Shown piece by piece: positions 20,169 to 30,482 of a stretch of DNA of 51,367 nucleotides. Numbering within the stretch: the first letter of the stretch is position 1; each line of letters starts with the position of its first letter. A program made the translations under genes and the position numbers. The notes below the pieces were generated by a model that saw nothing but the letters and a program-made list of their open reading frames with translations, was not told where the DNA came from and ran no database searches. Source of the stretch: Basidiobolus meristosporus CBS 931.73 (taxonomy: Eukaryota > Basidiobolomycota > Basidiobolomycetes > Basidiobolales > Basidiobolaceae); NCBI GenBank assembly GCA_002104905.1, contig MCFE01000630.1, positions 1 to 51,367 of the forward strand, given 5' to 3'.

Positions 20169-23149
20169 CTAATTGCTCATGCTGACTGGTCCAAATTGTG
20201 ACTTTAGATATTCCAGTATTTCTCTAGCCAATGTGTTGGTAAATATGTCTGCTATCATTTTATCTGTAGGTTAAAATAACTTAGTGGCTGACTATTCTCT
20301 AAAGCTTCATATGTGAAAGATGTCTAATATCTGTGAGCTTAGTTTTAGCATGAAAAGTCAGATTTCTATTTATCTTATACATCTTGGATTATCCTGAAAT
20401 AGAATAGCAGGCATTTTTTGGCATAGGTCTAAGTCTTTAAAAAGCTTTCTGAGCCACATTGCTTCTTTGGTAGCCTTACAGGATGACATTTACTCTATCT
20501 ATGTGGTGGAAAGTGCTACAGCTCATTGCTTTCTTGAATTCTAGGAAATTCTTCCATTATATAAAGAACAGTATGTCCTGTGGTAGATATTATGTCTTCT
20601 GAGTTTTGTCCCCAATCAGCTTCAGAATATTCCACAATATTTTGTTCTGAATCCATATAGGAGTACTTTGAGCAGATATTAGCAGCTCCTTTCAGATATC
20701 TATGAATCCTCTCAACTGGTGAAATATGATAAGATCCATAGTTCTGATTATACTGGCAGACAACTCCTACTGAAAATGATACATTTGGACATGTTCCAGG
20801 CATAATGTACATCAGACTGTCAGCCATCAGCTGGTCAGAGATCTTGGGCTTTCACATGGCACCAAGCCCTCATGGTGTAGTTCAGTTTTGACCAAGCTCA
20901 GCTTTGTCTGCATTGAGGTAGCTGCAAGTTTACTGACCCCCATTTGGCACTTCTAAGGCATATTTTGAATATGCTTGAGCTGTCTTAGGGTGAAAGTGTG
21001 GGTGCTTGTGCTCATGGAGAGGCTTATCCCTAAGAAGTAGCTGAGTTCTCCTAGATTGGAAATCTTGAGCTCCTTAGATTGGGCAAATTTAGTTTCTTCC
21101 AATGTTCCTTTATAATTGGTGGCAATAATAAGATCATCCATATATAGTGTCAATAGTGCTATATTTATTCTTTGTGGCCTATATTTGACACTATAGTCAG
21201 TAGTACTTCTTTGGAAACTCACAGATTCCAAATAAGAATCTATCTAGCAATTCTAGGCTCTTTGTGATTGTTTAAGACCGCAAAGAGACTTTTTAAGCAT
21301 GCATGCAAAATGGGGGTTATATTGGTCAGGAAACCCATTGGGCTGGCTCATGTATGAATCCTAATCAAGTTCCCCATTCAAAATATAGTTATTACATTCA
21401 TTCAATGAGTATAAAACTTATGTTTGGAAGACTTATATTTGGCTGCAATAGCCAATATTAATATGATGGAATTAAGCTTGGCTACTGGTGCAGCAGTCTC
21501 AGTATAGTTAAGTCCTGCTGATTGGTAGTATTCTTTGCACAAGTCCTATTTTGTATCTTTCAATTGTACCATCAGCCTTGTATTTTTTCTTGATGACCCA
21601 TTGACACCCAACTGCTCTTTGGTTGATTGCTAATTTGACCAAGTCCTGAGATTGATTTTGCATCAAGGCCTGATACTACTCAGTTCTTGTAGATCTCTAA
21701 AGCTTTGTCTGAGTGCTATATAGGGTCTCCTTCATAGGCTGGGGCTCATCTATATGGACTGAATAGGCATAGGCTAAGCTTGTACCTGCATTGATATAGT
21801 GACTTGGTCTGGTTGGATCTCCTGGTTTGCAATACTGAAATGATAACTTCTAGGATATACCAGGACACTGATCAAGGCTGGACCATGGTTGTAGAGTCCT
21901 CTGGAGTGATAAAAGCTCCATTATTTTGCTCTGATATAATCCTGACAATTGATGGACTTAAGTTCAGATTTTTGTCATCATCTGAAGTCACTTTTTGTGA
22001 AGACTTTGAGTTTTCATATAGCAACACATCCCTGGACTGGATCAGCTTCTTTGCTTTCTACTTGTAGAGTATTTATGCCTTACTCTCACTGAAGTAGCCC
22101 AGAAACATAGATTTTAAATTTTTGGCTCAAATTATGATCAGTTTTCAGGCAGTTTCTTGGCATATGCTGTGCACCCCAATATTTTGAGATGTTCTGTACT
22201 TGGTCTGTATTCATGCCATAACTCAAATGGAGTAGAGCCCAAAGTTTTCCTCTAAAATTCCTATACAGCTGAAGTCACTGATTCCACCCACAAATCTTGG
22301 GATAATATCTGATCCCAGATCAGTAATCTTACCATATCAATTATTGATCTATTTGTAGATTCTGCTACCTCATTTTGCTTTGGGGAGTATGGTACACTAG
22401 TTGTGTGCTTTATTGCATGAATTTTGCACAGGTTGATGGGAGTCTTGAGGTATATGCTCCACCATTGTCATAGCATATTTTCTCAATTTTTTCACCAATT
22501 TCTCTCTCCACCACGGCCTTGACTTGTCAAATCTTCAGTTCTGGCCTCTAGGGCTGATACAAGGCCCTGAAACCTTTTTGGGAGGCTACTTAGGAATGGT
22601 AACTATCATATCCCCATCAGCAGCTGGTATGCCCTCAGCTTCCATCTAAACAATTAGCCGGGTAATTCAGTCAATTATATATTTTGTTTCTTTTCCTGGC
22701 AGCATCTTAGTAGTAAAGAACTTTTGTCTCAGATACATTTTCTTGGCAGCTGAACATGACTGGTAGGTGTCTTATAGTGTCTTCCTGGCATTCTTTGCCA
22801 TTTTGCTCTTGAGCATTGAATTAGCAATTTGTCTTTAACATTAAGGCAAATGCGGTTGAATGCACTTTGTGTGTTCTTGTGTTACCTTATGGCTTCCTCT
22901 CCTATGTTTTTAAGAGGGCATTCTTCTCCCATGACAATATCCTGAAGGCCTCTTTTTGTAGCAGCATCTTCATCTTCACCTTCCATACTTGGTAGTTAGA
23001 TCCATCCAGGTTCTCAACAAAGTGACAATTTCAGCAATTGTAGCAAATCCCAACAAGGAACTTGTTTGGCACTCTCCAAGATTCTTAGGTATTGATCTAA
23101 GTGACTAAGTTAGGTGAATATATAGGTGGAATTACCAATTTTTACAACA
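20169..23149 (-). mobile_element. copia C2, internally deleted copy
   Basis: From the right: an LTR remnant (about 23045-23149), a gag start, gag zinc-free middle to about 22520, a direct jump into integrase, linker, RT with 'LYMDDLIIATN' (about 21130-21160), RNase H pieces (20516-20827, 'YSEADWG') and the C-terminal tail 'ADIFTNTLARE', ending in TAG next to the shared LTR. Relative to C1 about 1.05 kb is missing (C1 18215-19260), joining integrase 'MMERE'-encoding sequence to gag 'SRTEDLT'-encoding sequence. The LTR remnant has lost its inner 240 bp. Many stops and shifts are present; it is older than C1. Confidence 0.8.
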
Positions 23150-24036
23150 ATGATGACCCCCCTACGCTTGAAAATGGCAGCATGGGTATTATTCTGATTG
23201 GCAATGCGGCATCCAAAATTGTCAAAATGGACACTGAGTCATGCTATTGAGGCCTTACTTAGAGATAATATATATTTGGATACTTATGGTGCCTGAAGTG
23301 CTTCTTTAGAGCTGGGTGTGTGGCCACTTTTGATACATTCAAGGCTTACTGAGATAGCTCTCTGTCAAACTATATCAAGTGATATTGTAAAAGGTACTTC
23401 TTGGTATGTAAAGTGTTGAGATGCTCCAGTGCTACTATACCAGATCTAACAGCCCTTGTTTGCTATCACACTGGTTACAAATATGAATAGTATATCTTTG
23501 GTGGTTACAGCTTCTCCACATCCAGGCATTTTCTGCTGATCATCCCACTTCTTGAAGCACCAGTCTGATGTGCATTCTTTCCTTCTGCAGTAGCCGCAAG
23601 AGAGGTTGAAGTTGCCTGACAGGGTCTTGGGCAGCAATACCTTTGATTCTGAACCATAGGAGTGATTCAAGGCCCTGATCTTTTCCATCAGGCTAGTGAG
23701 GAAGGTCACTATGACATTCCATCAGTCACTTGTACACCTACTAGGTCTATCTCATCAACCTGCAGAACAACTCTGTTAGTTTGACTCTGGATTACTTTTC
23801 CAGGGAGCATTGTTGTTGTAAATAATTCTTGACCAATATTTGTTCTCTTAGCAGCTAAACATGGCTGACAGGTGTTGCGTAATTTGCTGCTGGCATTCTT
23901 GGCCATTTTGCTCTTGAGCATTGACTTGGCAATCTGTCTTTAACACTAAGACATATGCAGTTAGAGGCACTTTGGTCTTTCTTCTGATACTTGAGGGCAT
24001 CCTTTCCTACACCTTCAGGAGGACATACTTCTCCCA
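23150..24036 (-). mobile_element. copia C3, gag and pre-integrase fragment
   Basis: Most diverged of the three copies. It aligns with C1 from the pre-integrase region back to gag. The zinc knuckle reads CGYCRRKECTSDWC (about 23545-23590), in which the His is replaced by Cys and the last spacing is otherwise kept. The gag body has 'LFTTTMLPGKV'. The homology stops at about 24036 in gag ('ggacatacttctcccac'), where the sequence changes to unrelated, more GC-rich DNA. Confidence 0.7.
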
Positions 24037-26401
24037 CTTGTGCAGTTAGGGAGAAGATCCGGATGACAGAGGATCCATCCGAAAATACCCTTTTGCTACG
24101 GTATGCAAGTGATCCCCGGTGTTTCAGGAACTTGGATCCCATTTAGGTCTAGCTGATCAGAGTATATAGTTTAGTAGAAGTGTTTTGAGTCTTGTGATTG
24201 CACCTACATTTTCCATTTATTTAGTCAGGTCATTGTCAATGGGTCTTGGTATATCTTGTCCAAGCTCTTGGCATGGATTCACTTTGACAGTTCTAGTCTA
24301 TTGGGGGATAAGTAGACCTATATCCTTGAAGATGTTATGCCGGAGTAATCAATGTACGTTACATGGTAACAGTCTGACCACTGACTCCTACGATATGAAC
24401 ACTCGATTGATTGACTGAAAATGCCAAATGAAATACCAGCAAGATACCATGGGAAATCCAAACTCGAAATCTTCCATAGAATACTGCGAAATGCTGAAGC
24501 GCAAGACCATGTAGGTATCAAGGAAGCGGATCCCTGGGGAGCCCATCATGAATGAGCAGGGAAGTATATCAGCATATAACCATGACATCTCTTTGGTTGG
24601 GAGGTGCCTGAGTGCACGTTGAGCATATCTGTGGTGGGATGGGGGACTGACTATAAGAGGAACCCCACGCACGCCACTCTCCGGCCATTTTGTAGGGACA
24701 GCTACGGCTAAAGGGGCCGGTGGGGAGTTCGAAATGGTCTGGAGTGCCTGGAAAAGGGGTGGCATTCCATGGCTAGACTGATGGGGTTGGTGTAAAGCGC
24801 GTTTATTTTTGCTCGAGTCTGGTAGACGTGACAATGGGGAGGGCCCCAGGAAGTTGGGTGCAAAGGTTGGAACGCTCATGCAGGCATGGAAAGTAGGTAA
24901 CTTCTGGTGCTCCCACTGGCTCTAGGGATTAGCGCGCACCGTACAAGATGAGTACATGGCAATCAAGCTCATCCAGTGAAAAGCAACGTACCTGGGATAT
25001 CCATACAATCGGATACCCAACCAGTTGTCCGCACCAGATGCCCTCGTTTCGTGGATTGATCGGATCCACGCTGACTCCAGTTGCGACCTTCTACACTTCG
25101 GTGGCCGACTTCGGCATGGGCATGTCCGGGGCAATCGAACCGTACAAGTGAGTTGATCCACTCCATATACATCAGGAGTCATCATTGGAGCCATGTTGAC
25201 GTGGGAGTCTGTCACCCCTAGCTGATGTAAGACTTTGGGGAGTGCTGGAATGGATCAGCAGGGCCGAAGAATTGTATGATACTCGCTTGCTGGTTGAGGG
25301 ATGAAGGGCGGATATGTCTGAGAGTGCTTTACCAGGCTAATGGGAAGGATGCTGTCGGAAGGGTTGCAACAAGTGGTGCACGAAGTTTGGGGATGTTCGG
25401 AGGAGTTCGAAACCCCCCCCGGGAACTTCCAGGGCTTCGGGGAACCAATTAGCTAAACAGCAACCTCTAACCTGCGTGAATCATTCTGGGGGCAGCCTGA
25501 CCCAATGTCAACACGAACCAGGTGCTACATGGATATACCGGTTGCTTGCTGACCTCCGAATGCCGCCAGCATGCATGCACCCCGACCGTCACCTGGGGAA
25601 TGATTCCGGTCAGGTTTACCGACGGTGTTTGCCGTGGTTGGACCGGTGGCGAGAATGACCGAGTCTCGTCAGGCCCTCCGACATTCTAGACATGCGGGCT
25701 TCCAAGTCCAAATGGGTTCAACCAAGCGGCGGAGGCATAGTTGACTCGGGCCCGCACCGAATGTCGGCAACCCCTGGTACCTTTGGCCTCCATGTCTATC
25801 GCACTGTAGGAAGGATAAAGCTCGGGTCATCCAGGGGGAGGGAGGAGGGGGGAGGGGTGAGTTGCGATGACCCTATCGAGTAGGTGGGTTGCCGCGGGAA
25901 GAATACTTCATGTAATGATTTATTTTCGCATCGGGTTTCACGACCTCTTCTACCTACTCTACGGGGTCAATAAATGGCTCCCACTCATGGTGGTTGATGC
26001 CAAGTGTATCCATCAACTCTGGAGCGGTAAGGCAGCGGGATGAAGACCAACCGGATTTCTAGGCCACGTCTGTTCTAATCGACCTCCGGTCATGTGATGT
26101 GGGTGAAATGGTGACCCACCATCCTCACCCGGACCACGCGAAAATTAGGCCGCCAATCTGGTTCAAAGTATGATAATGCACAAAGTATATATGACACACG
26201 GGGGAAACTTCTTTATCATGGTAAAGGGGACGGGATGGTACCGATTTCAACGAGGCGGACGACCTCAACACAATATCAAAGGCCCATCAACGGGCAATGG
26301 AGGGGGAGGGGGAGATTGCGCAAGGCAGAGGCTATTAGGGGAGTTCCGAGGAACCATGGATACAAGTACATATGTACATGGTGTGTAGTCTAGGAAAGGG
26401 A
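24037..26401. other. gene-poor stretch at the transposon/gene-block border
   Basis: Base composition becomes clearly more GC-rich from about 24040 and transposon homology stops. Frames are short and none is a recognised family. One plus-strand exon-like frame is listed separately (24948-25143). G-rich runs occur at 25838-25857 and 26298-26312. Confidence 0.45.
24948..25143 (+). CDS. exon-like small ORF ending at a splice-donor match, unknown
   Basis: The ATG at 24948 opens a 67-codon frame with balanced codon use ('MPSFRGLIGSTLTPVATFY', 'SVADFGMGMSGAIEPYK'). It ends at a TGA that overlaps a perfect donor, AA|GTGAGT, at 25144. This looks like a first coding exon whose true continuation lies after an intron. 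Candidate acceptors follow at about 25220 (CCCCTAG) and 25261 (ATCAGCAG), but no convincing second exon can be chosen. Gly/Ser/Met-rich and weakly hydrophobic; I recognise no family. Confidence 0.25.
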
Positions 26402-26851
26402 TTATTTAGTGGGGAGGAATCGATTCAGCTCCTCCAAACTCACACCTAGCTTGTAGTTCAAATGACTGAAGAGGTCCCAAGCTAGTCTGGAGGTTTCCGA
26501 CCTGGTCCATCGGTCGCGAGTGATCCCCACCACCTTGGACACCGTAAGGGCCCTGTCATCTAGGTATTTACTGGCCACCAGGAGGCAGGCCAGGAAGACC
26601 AACTCCTTTGAGGTGGCCTGGAGCAGCGGCAACTTCCCGGAGCCGGTCAGGCGCTCCAGGTAAACTAAGGCTGAGGCCAACACGAACGAGTTCACCCTAC
26701 CCCGATAAACCACACTCTTGACGAATTGAAAAAGGCTGGCGCGTGTCGACCGAGCAAAGGGAAGCCCGTCGAGGAAATGGGCGGTCGACTCGAGCAGTTG
26801 GTCCGAGACGGGCGACCAGAGGTCGTAGCGGGGGGAAGGCGTGAGGGACAT
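26402..26851 (-). CDS. small cyclin, PCL/Pho80-like
   Basis: A 149-residue protein from the ATG at 26849-26851. Almost the whole length is one cyclin N-terminal box: helix 1 'ASLFQFVKSVVYRGRV', helix 2 'FVLASALVYLERLT', helix 3 'ELVFLACLLVASKYLDD', then 'ITRDRWTR' and a final 'LFSHLNYKLGVSLEELNRF'. The pattern ALVYLERL...FLACLLVASKY is that of Pcl1/Pcl2/Pho80 cyclins, which activate Pho85-type kinases; the MRAIL motif of cell-cycle cyclins is absent. The upstream frame stays open but has no ATG, so this start is the only sensible one without an extra exon. A TATA-like TATTTAAG lies about 150 bp upstream (26993-27000). The cyclin fold is clear; the kinase partner is inferred. Confidence 0.75.
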   Translation of the reverse strand: MSLTPSPRYDLWSPVSDQLLESTAHFLDGLPFARSTRASLFQFVKSVVYRGRVNSFVLASALVYLERLTGSGKLPLLQATSKELVFLACLLVASKYLDDRALTVSKVVGITRDRWTRSETSRLAWDLFSHLNYKLGVSLEELNRFLPTK

Positions 26852-29056
26852 GTGGGATCGACAGAAAGGTTGGGCTGAGCACGTGAAGATCTTTGGGATT
26901 CGATTCGATGAAGGCTTACGGGCAGCTTCTTTGCACAGTTCGCACACTCCGGTTGGCAGTCTCTTGTTTGAGGATCTCTGCCCCAGCCGCCACTTAAATA
27001 CCCACCCCCCTCTCGATGACAAGTGAAGTGTGTAACGAGCATGAGTCAGGTTTATTTGATGTCTCAGGTGATCAATGAGCCTTGAATACCCAAATCGGTT
27101 TCATCTTGGAAATCATCTTGCATGGAACCGCGATGGCTCGTGGAGAGCTGTCCATTATTGCCAGGGAGGACTCATGGTTAGTCTTCCATGATCATGACCC
27201 CAAACCGGCGAATACGAGGATGCCCGAGTTCGATGCCCCCTTCCCTGAGTTCCCTAGTGCTAGCCTGTGGAATCACGGTGTCAACAGGGTGAAGGGATGC
27301 TCGCGGCCTGTATCGGTGGATTCTTGGCTTAGGGCTTCTCCTGACCGTCCCCAATGTAGTTTGTTGTTAGGACCGTGGGGACTATGTCACCCATCGCTAC
27401 TAAGCCCTTTTTGGAACCCACCGACGCCATCGTATTGTATTCCAGTTCAGACCATCAAACGATGATGAAAGAACTGCCTCATCCCAGTAGCAAATGCGGC
27501 CATCCCTCCCTCTACACTGATCATTCGAAATGTGTATCCGATTTGGTATGGTCTGAGAGTGCTTGGATCTGGTGAGGGGAATCCATTGAGTGGGTCAATC
27601 CAGTATTTCACAGGAGGTAGCGTATGATTCTCCACCGATGATAACGTAACATATGACGACTTCGTCCACAAACGGATACCATGGTATTGTTTCGTGGTTG
27701 AGCGGCATAGGTTTCACGTGATCGTGCGGCTCACGTGAACCAGAGTGGTGGACTCTTTCCAAGAAAGCGGCCAAAGGTCGCAGTCATGAGGGCGAGCGTG
27801 ATAAGCAGCATGAATGGAATCGGGGGATTGCCGGTAGGTCTGGTGGGACCGACTGCTACTGGGGCTAATAACCGAATGCCTACAAGGGAATTTGCGCTCC
27901 GAATACAGGTTTGCTGCCGGAAGGTAGCCCCTTGAACCTCCCCTCCCCCATACCTCATGAAATCCCGTGCATTTGACGATGAAGAAGCGCCGTTCTGAAA
28001 CCAATGGAGTTGCAAAAACGGAATAGGACGGATTGTCAGAAGAGGACATCATCGTATGACGGAATCGACCGGAATTGGGTTTAGGGTTGAATCATCGCCC
28101 AACTCTGGATTCCTTTGGAGAGTTTTCCCAAGAGCCGTAGTACTCCGAACCAAGGGGGGGTGTAGTGGGATCCTGAATGATCACATTGCCTTTGTCCATC
28201 TTTCGGTCAAGAGCTCATTGTTTCCGCACGAAGACCTACAATGCCGTAGACGAATATGATAACCATCAGCACAGCTGTTGAGAGGGTGGGGGCTTGTGAG
28301 CCCGTACGAGCTGGGCCTCAGCCGAACGGACTACTATGTCAAAGCACCTGGTAGTCTGTGCAAAGGAGAATTCCTCTAAAGACTGTTACGATGAGAATAT
28401 TCCCCATGACTCCGTACAACACCATTGTGGATGTAAGTCGGGGCCCTGTACCAAGTAGAAATCCCCAATCGTCAGGTAGTGGAATCTCCGGGCAATCTTT
28501 AATCCGTTTGGCCAACGCATACTTATCATGACCTTAATTCCCAGGCCACTCAGCCGCCTGCCCTTGATCTCCAGGTACATGATGAGCCTGGTTGGTTGGA
28601 TGAGTACACCGTTGAGGGCCGGCTCATTATTCTAAGCCTATTTTGCAAGGTGCATTCATGTACAGTCCAGTGGTTAGTAATGGATTCTGTATCATGCTTG
28701 CCCGCTCTTCAGGAGCCACTGCAAACATGGAGGTAATTCCAAGTCTGGACAAAAATCTCATCAACTGGCCTTAGGATCTAGATGCATCTGTTCCGACCAT
28801 AAAAGGTGTAGGTATCCGAGAGAATCGGTAGAGCTCTATGACCATATCATACGCATGTTCATTGGTCAAGGGGGGCCAGTGGTGGAATTGAATGAGAACA
28901 GGGAGATGATTAAAATTGGAGTTTATTTAGTTACTTCGGGTGGGTTAACGGTTGATGGAGACCGAACCAATCAGATGATGAGGTATATACAGGGCAAAAT
29001 CGTCGAAGGAGTTGGCCCATGACTGCAGTTAAACCGGTAGGATGCTGATGGGGGGA
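26852..29056. other. intergenic, no recognised gene
   Basis: Several short frames on both strands, none with a recognisable domain. The longest is a 127-codon plus-strand frame (27082-27465), rich in Pro and Ser. A minus-strand frame at 27731-28015 encodes a hydrophobic segment ('PFMLLITLALMTATF') that could be a membrane span of a small spliced gene, but no exon structure convinces. 28620-29040 shows nothing. Confidence 0.4.
26993..27000 (-). promoter_or_regulatory. TATA-like box before the small cyclin
   Basis: The minus strand reads TATTTAAG about 145 bp upstream of the cyclin ATG, similar in distance to the TATA box of the second cyclin gene. Confidence 0.35.
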
Positions 29057-30409
29057 TTATTGCTTGGTGGCAGCCACCATGGCGATGAGCGCGGCACCAA
29101 TGCAACCACCATCGCGGGCAAGCTCCAACTTCACATTACTAGCCCGCTCCTTGCCGAGGCAGAGCTCGAGGGCACGGTGAATGCGCTGGGAGAAGTAGGG
29201 GTAGAATTCGTAGACGGACCCGTCAATACCAACCGTGGTCACCTCCTCCCCGTCCAAAAAGACGGTCTTGTTGTTGGCTTGAAGAAGCAGGGCGGAAACG
29301 GCGGCGCCCACGATGTTGGCCGAACGGGTGGCAATCAATTTGCACAAACGATGGATCTTGACGCAATCCTCAGGGCTAACTGGCTCCTCGGTGGGGAAGT
29401 GCTTGGCGAACAGATCGGGGATTGTGTCGTGGTCTTCACTGGGATCACTCTCGATGGTGGACATGAACAAGGTCTTGAACTCGTAGGGGATGTCAAGGTT
29501 CTTGGGAAGCTTTCCGTTGAATAGCTCCCCGTTCTCGCACAAGTCGACAAACACACGACGGGCAACTTCACCCATGTACATGCCGGACACCATCTTCTCG
29601 AGGCGTTGGAAACCGGGGATCACCGTCTCGTCATCAAGGGCCTTGTCGTATTTGGTGATGGGCAATCTCTTACCCATCACGCTGTACTCGGTATTGAGGA
29701 TCATCTGGTCGACCTCGGGGCCGTTGTATTTGGCGATGTTCTTCCCTGATTCGACATAGGCAGCGTTGGTACCGGTGGCAAGAATGAGGCCAACCTTGGT
29801 AGTGGGAGAGACGTAGGCGTGGGAGACAAGGGTGCCTACTGTGTCGTTGATGATGGCCGAAACAATGATGTTGTTGAGTCCCTTGCGCTGGAAACCGGCC
29901 TCGAGAAGGTCCTTCAAATCGTTACCGGTGACACCGGTGAGGTCGAAGCCTTTACCCATCTTAGCGACGATGCCACGGTCGATGGCGGTTTGCTCGAGGG
30001 CGAAGGAGAAGGTGACACCCATATGCAGATTAGCAGTACCAACGTTCAGGGTGACATCGTTGAGGAGATCCTCGGTACAGTCGGCGATCCAATCGAAAAG
30101 CTTGTCCCCGGTTCCTTTGCGAATTTCGTTGGAGATGGGATATTTCTTCATGTTGACACCGACCTGGCCATCGCCAAGCAGGGTAACAGCGGCGGTACGG
30201 AGATTGGTGCCACCAAGATCGATGGCGAGGTAGGTGCCGGTCTCCTTACCAGTAGGGAGAGCGGTGACATAGGATGGAATTTGGCCAATGATGGAAGGGT
30301 CGGTGGAGTCAAGACCCTCTTGCAAATCCTCCATGATGTCGGCAACAATGTCTTTGATTGTCTCGGGGGAAAGAGAGAATTGAGATTCGATTTCTTGGAA
30401 CTTGGACAT
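29057..30409 (-). CDS. hexokinase family protein with altered sugar-binding loop
   Basis: An intronless 450-residue protein, ATG at 30407-30409. Hexokinases phosphorylate C6 of glucose and related sugars with ATP in the cytosol. Visible: phosphate-1 loop 'LAIDLGGTNLRT' (61-72), 'SAIINDTVGTL' with the catalytic base Asp189 and Asn188, 'ATGTNAAYVE' (Asn215), 'NTEYSVMG' (Glu241), 'PGFQRLEKM' (Glu271), 'TKYDKALDDE', and the C-terminal adenosine loop 'DGGCIGAAL' (433-441). The signature loop departs from the family: 'TFSFALEQTAIDRG' has Ala137 where FSFP has Pro, and 'AKMGKGFD' has Met-Gly where nearly all members have Trp-Thr before the Lys. Thr and Pro here are glucose contacts in human glucokinase (Pro153, Thr168). 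The length is slightly shorter than the usual about 480. It could be a glucose kinase, a GlcNAc/mannose-type kinase or a regulatory paralogue; the fold assignment is secure. Confidence 0.93.
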   Translation of the reverse strand: MSKFQEIESQFSLSPETIKDIVADIMEDLQEGLDSTDPSIIGQIPSYVTALPTGKETGTYLAIDLGGTNLRTAAVTLLGDGQVGVNMKKYPISNEIRKGTGDKLFDWIADCTEDLLNDVTLNVGTANLHMGVTFSFALEQTAIDRGIVAKMGKGFDLTGVTGNDLKDLLEAGFQRKGLNNIIVSAIINDTVGTLVSHAYVSPTTKVGLILATGTNAAYVESGKNIAKYNGPEVDQMILNTEYSVMGKRLPITKYDKALDDETVIPGFQRLEKMVSGMYMGEVARRVFVDLCENGELFNGKLPKNLDIPYEFKTLFMSTIESDPSEDHDTIPDLFAKHFPTEEPVSPEDCVKIHRLCKLIATRSANIVGAAVSALLLQANNKTVFLDGEEVTTVGIDGSVYEFYPYFSQRIHRALELCLGKERASNVKLELARDGGCIGAALIAMVAATKQ

Positions 30410-30474
30410 GTTTAGTATTGCAGTGGAGACAGAGAAGAGAGAGACTTGCTTGAATTAGGGAGTCGCCAGTGCAA

Positions 30475-30482
30475 CTATTTAT
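30475..30482 (-). promoter_or_regulatory. TATA-like box of the hexokinase gene
   Basis: The minus strand reads ATAAATAG about 66-73 bp upstream of the ATG. The leader between them is purine/pyrimidine-skewed (GAGAAGAGAGAGAC on the plus strand). Confidence 0.5.

Noticed and set aside
24388-24879. 163-codon minus-strand frame
   Set aside because: Composition changes along the frame, no recognised motif, no upstream promoter; likely chance.
27731-28052. Small membrane protein with a hydrophobic segment on the minus strand
   Set aside because: No ATG in good position for the hydrophobic frame, and a plausible splice could not be built.
29042-30415. Long plus-strand frames opposite the hexokinase gene
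   Set aside because: They mirror the codon structure of the hexokinase and show no domain; antisense shadows.
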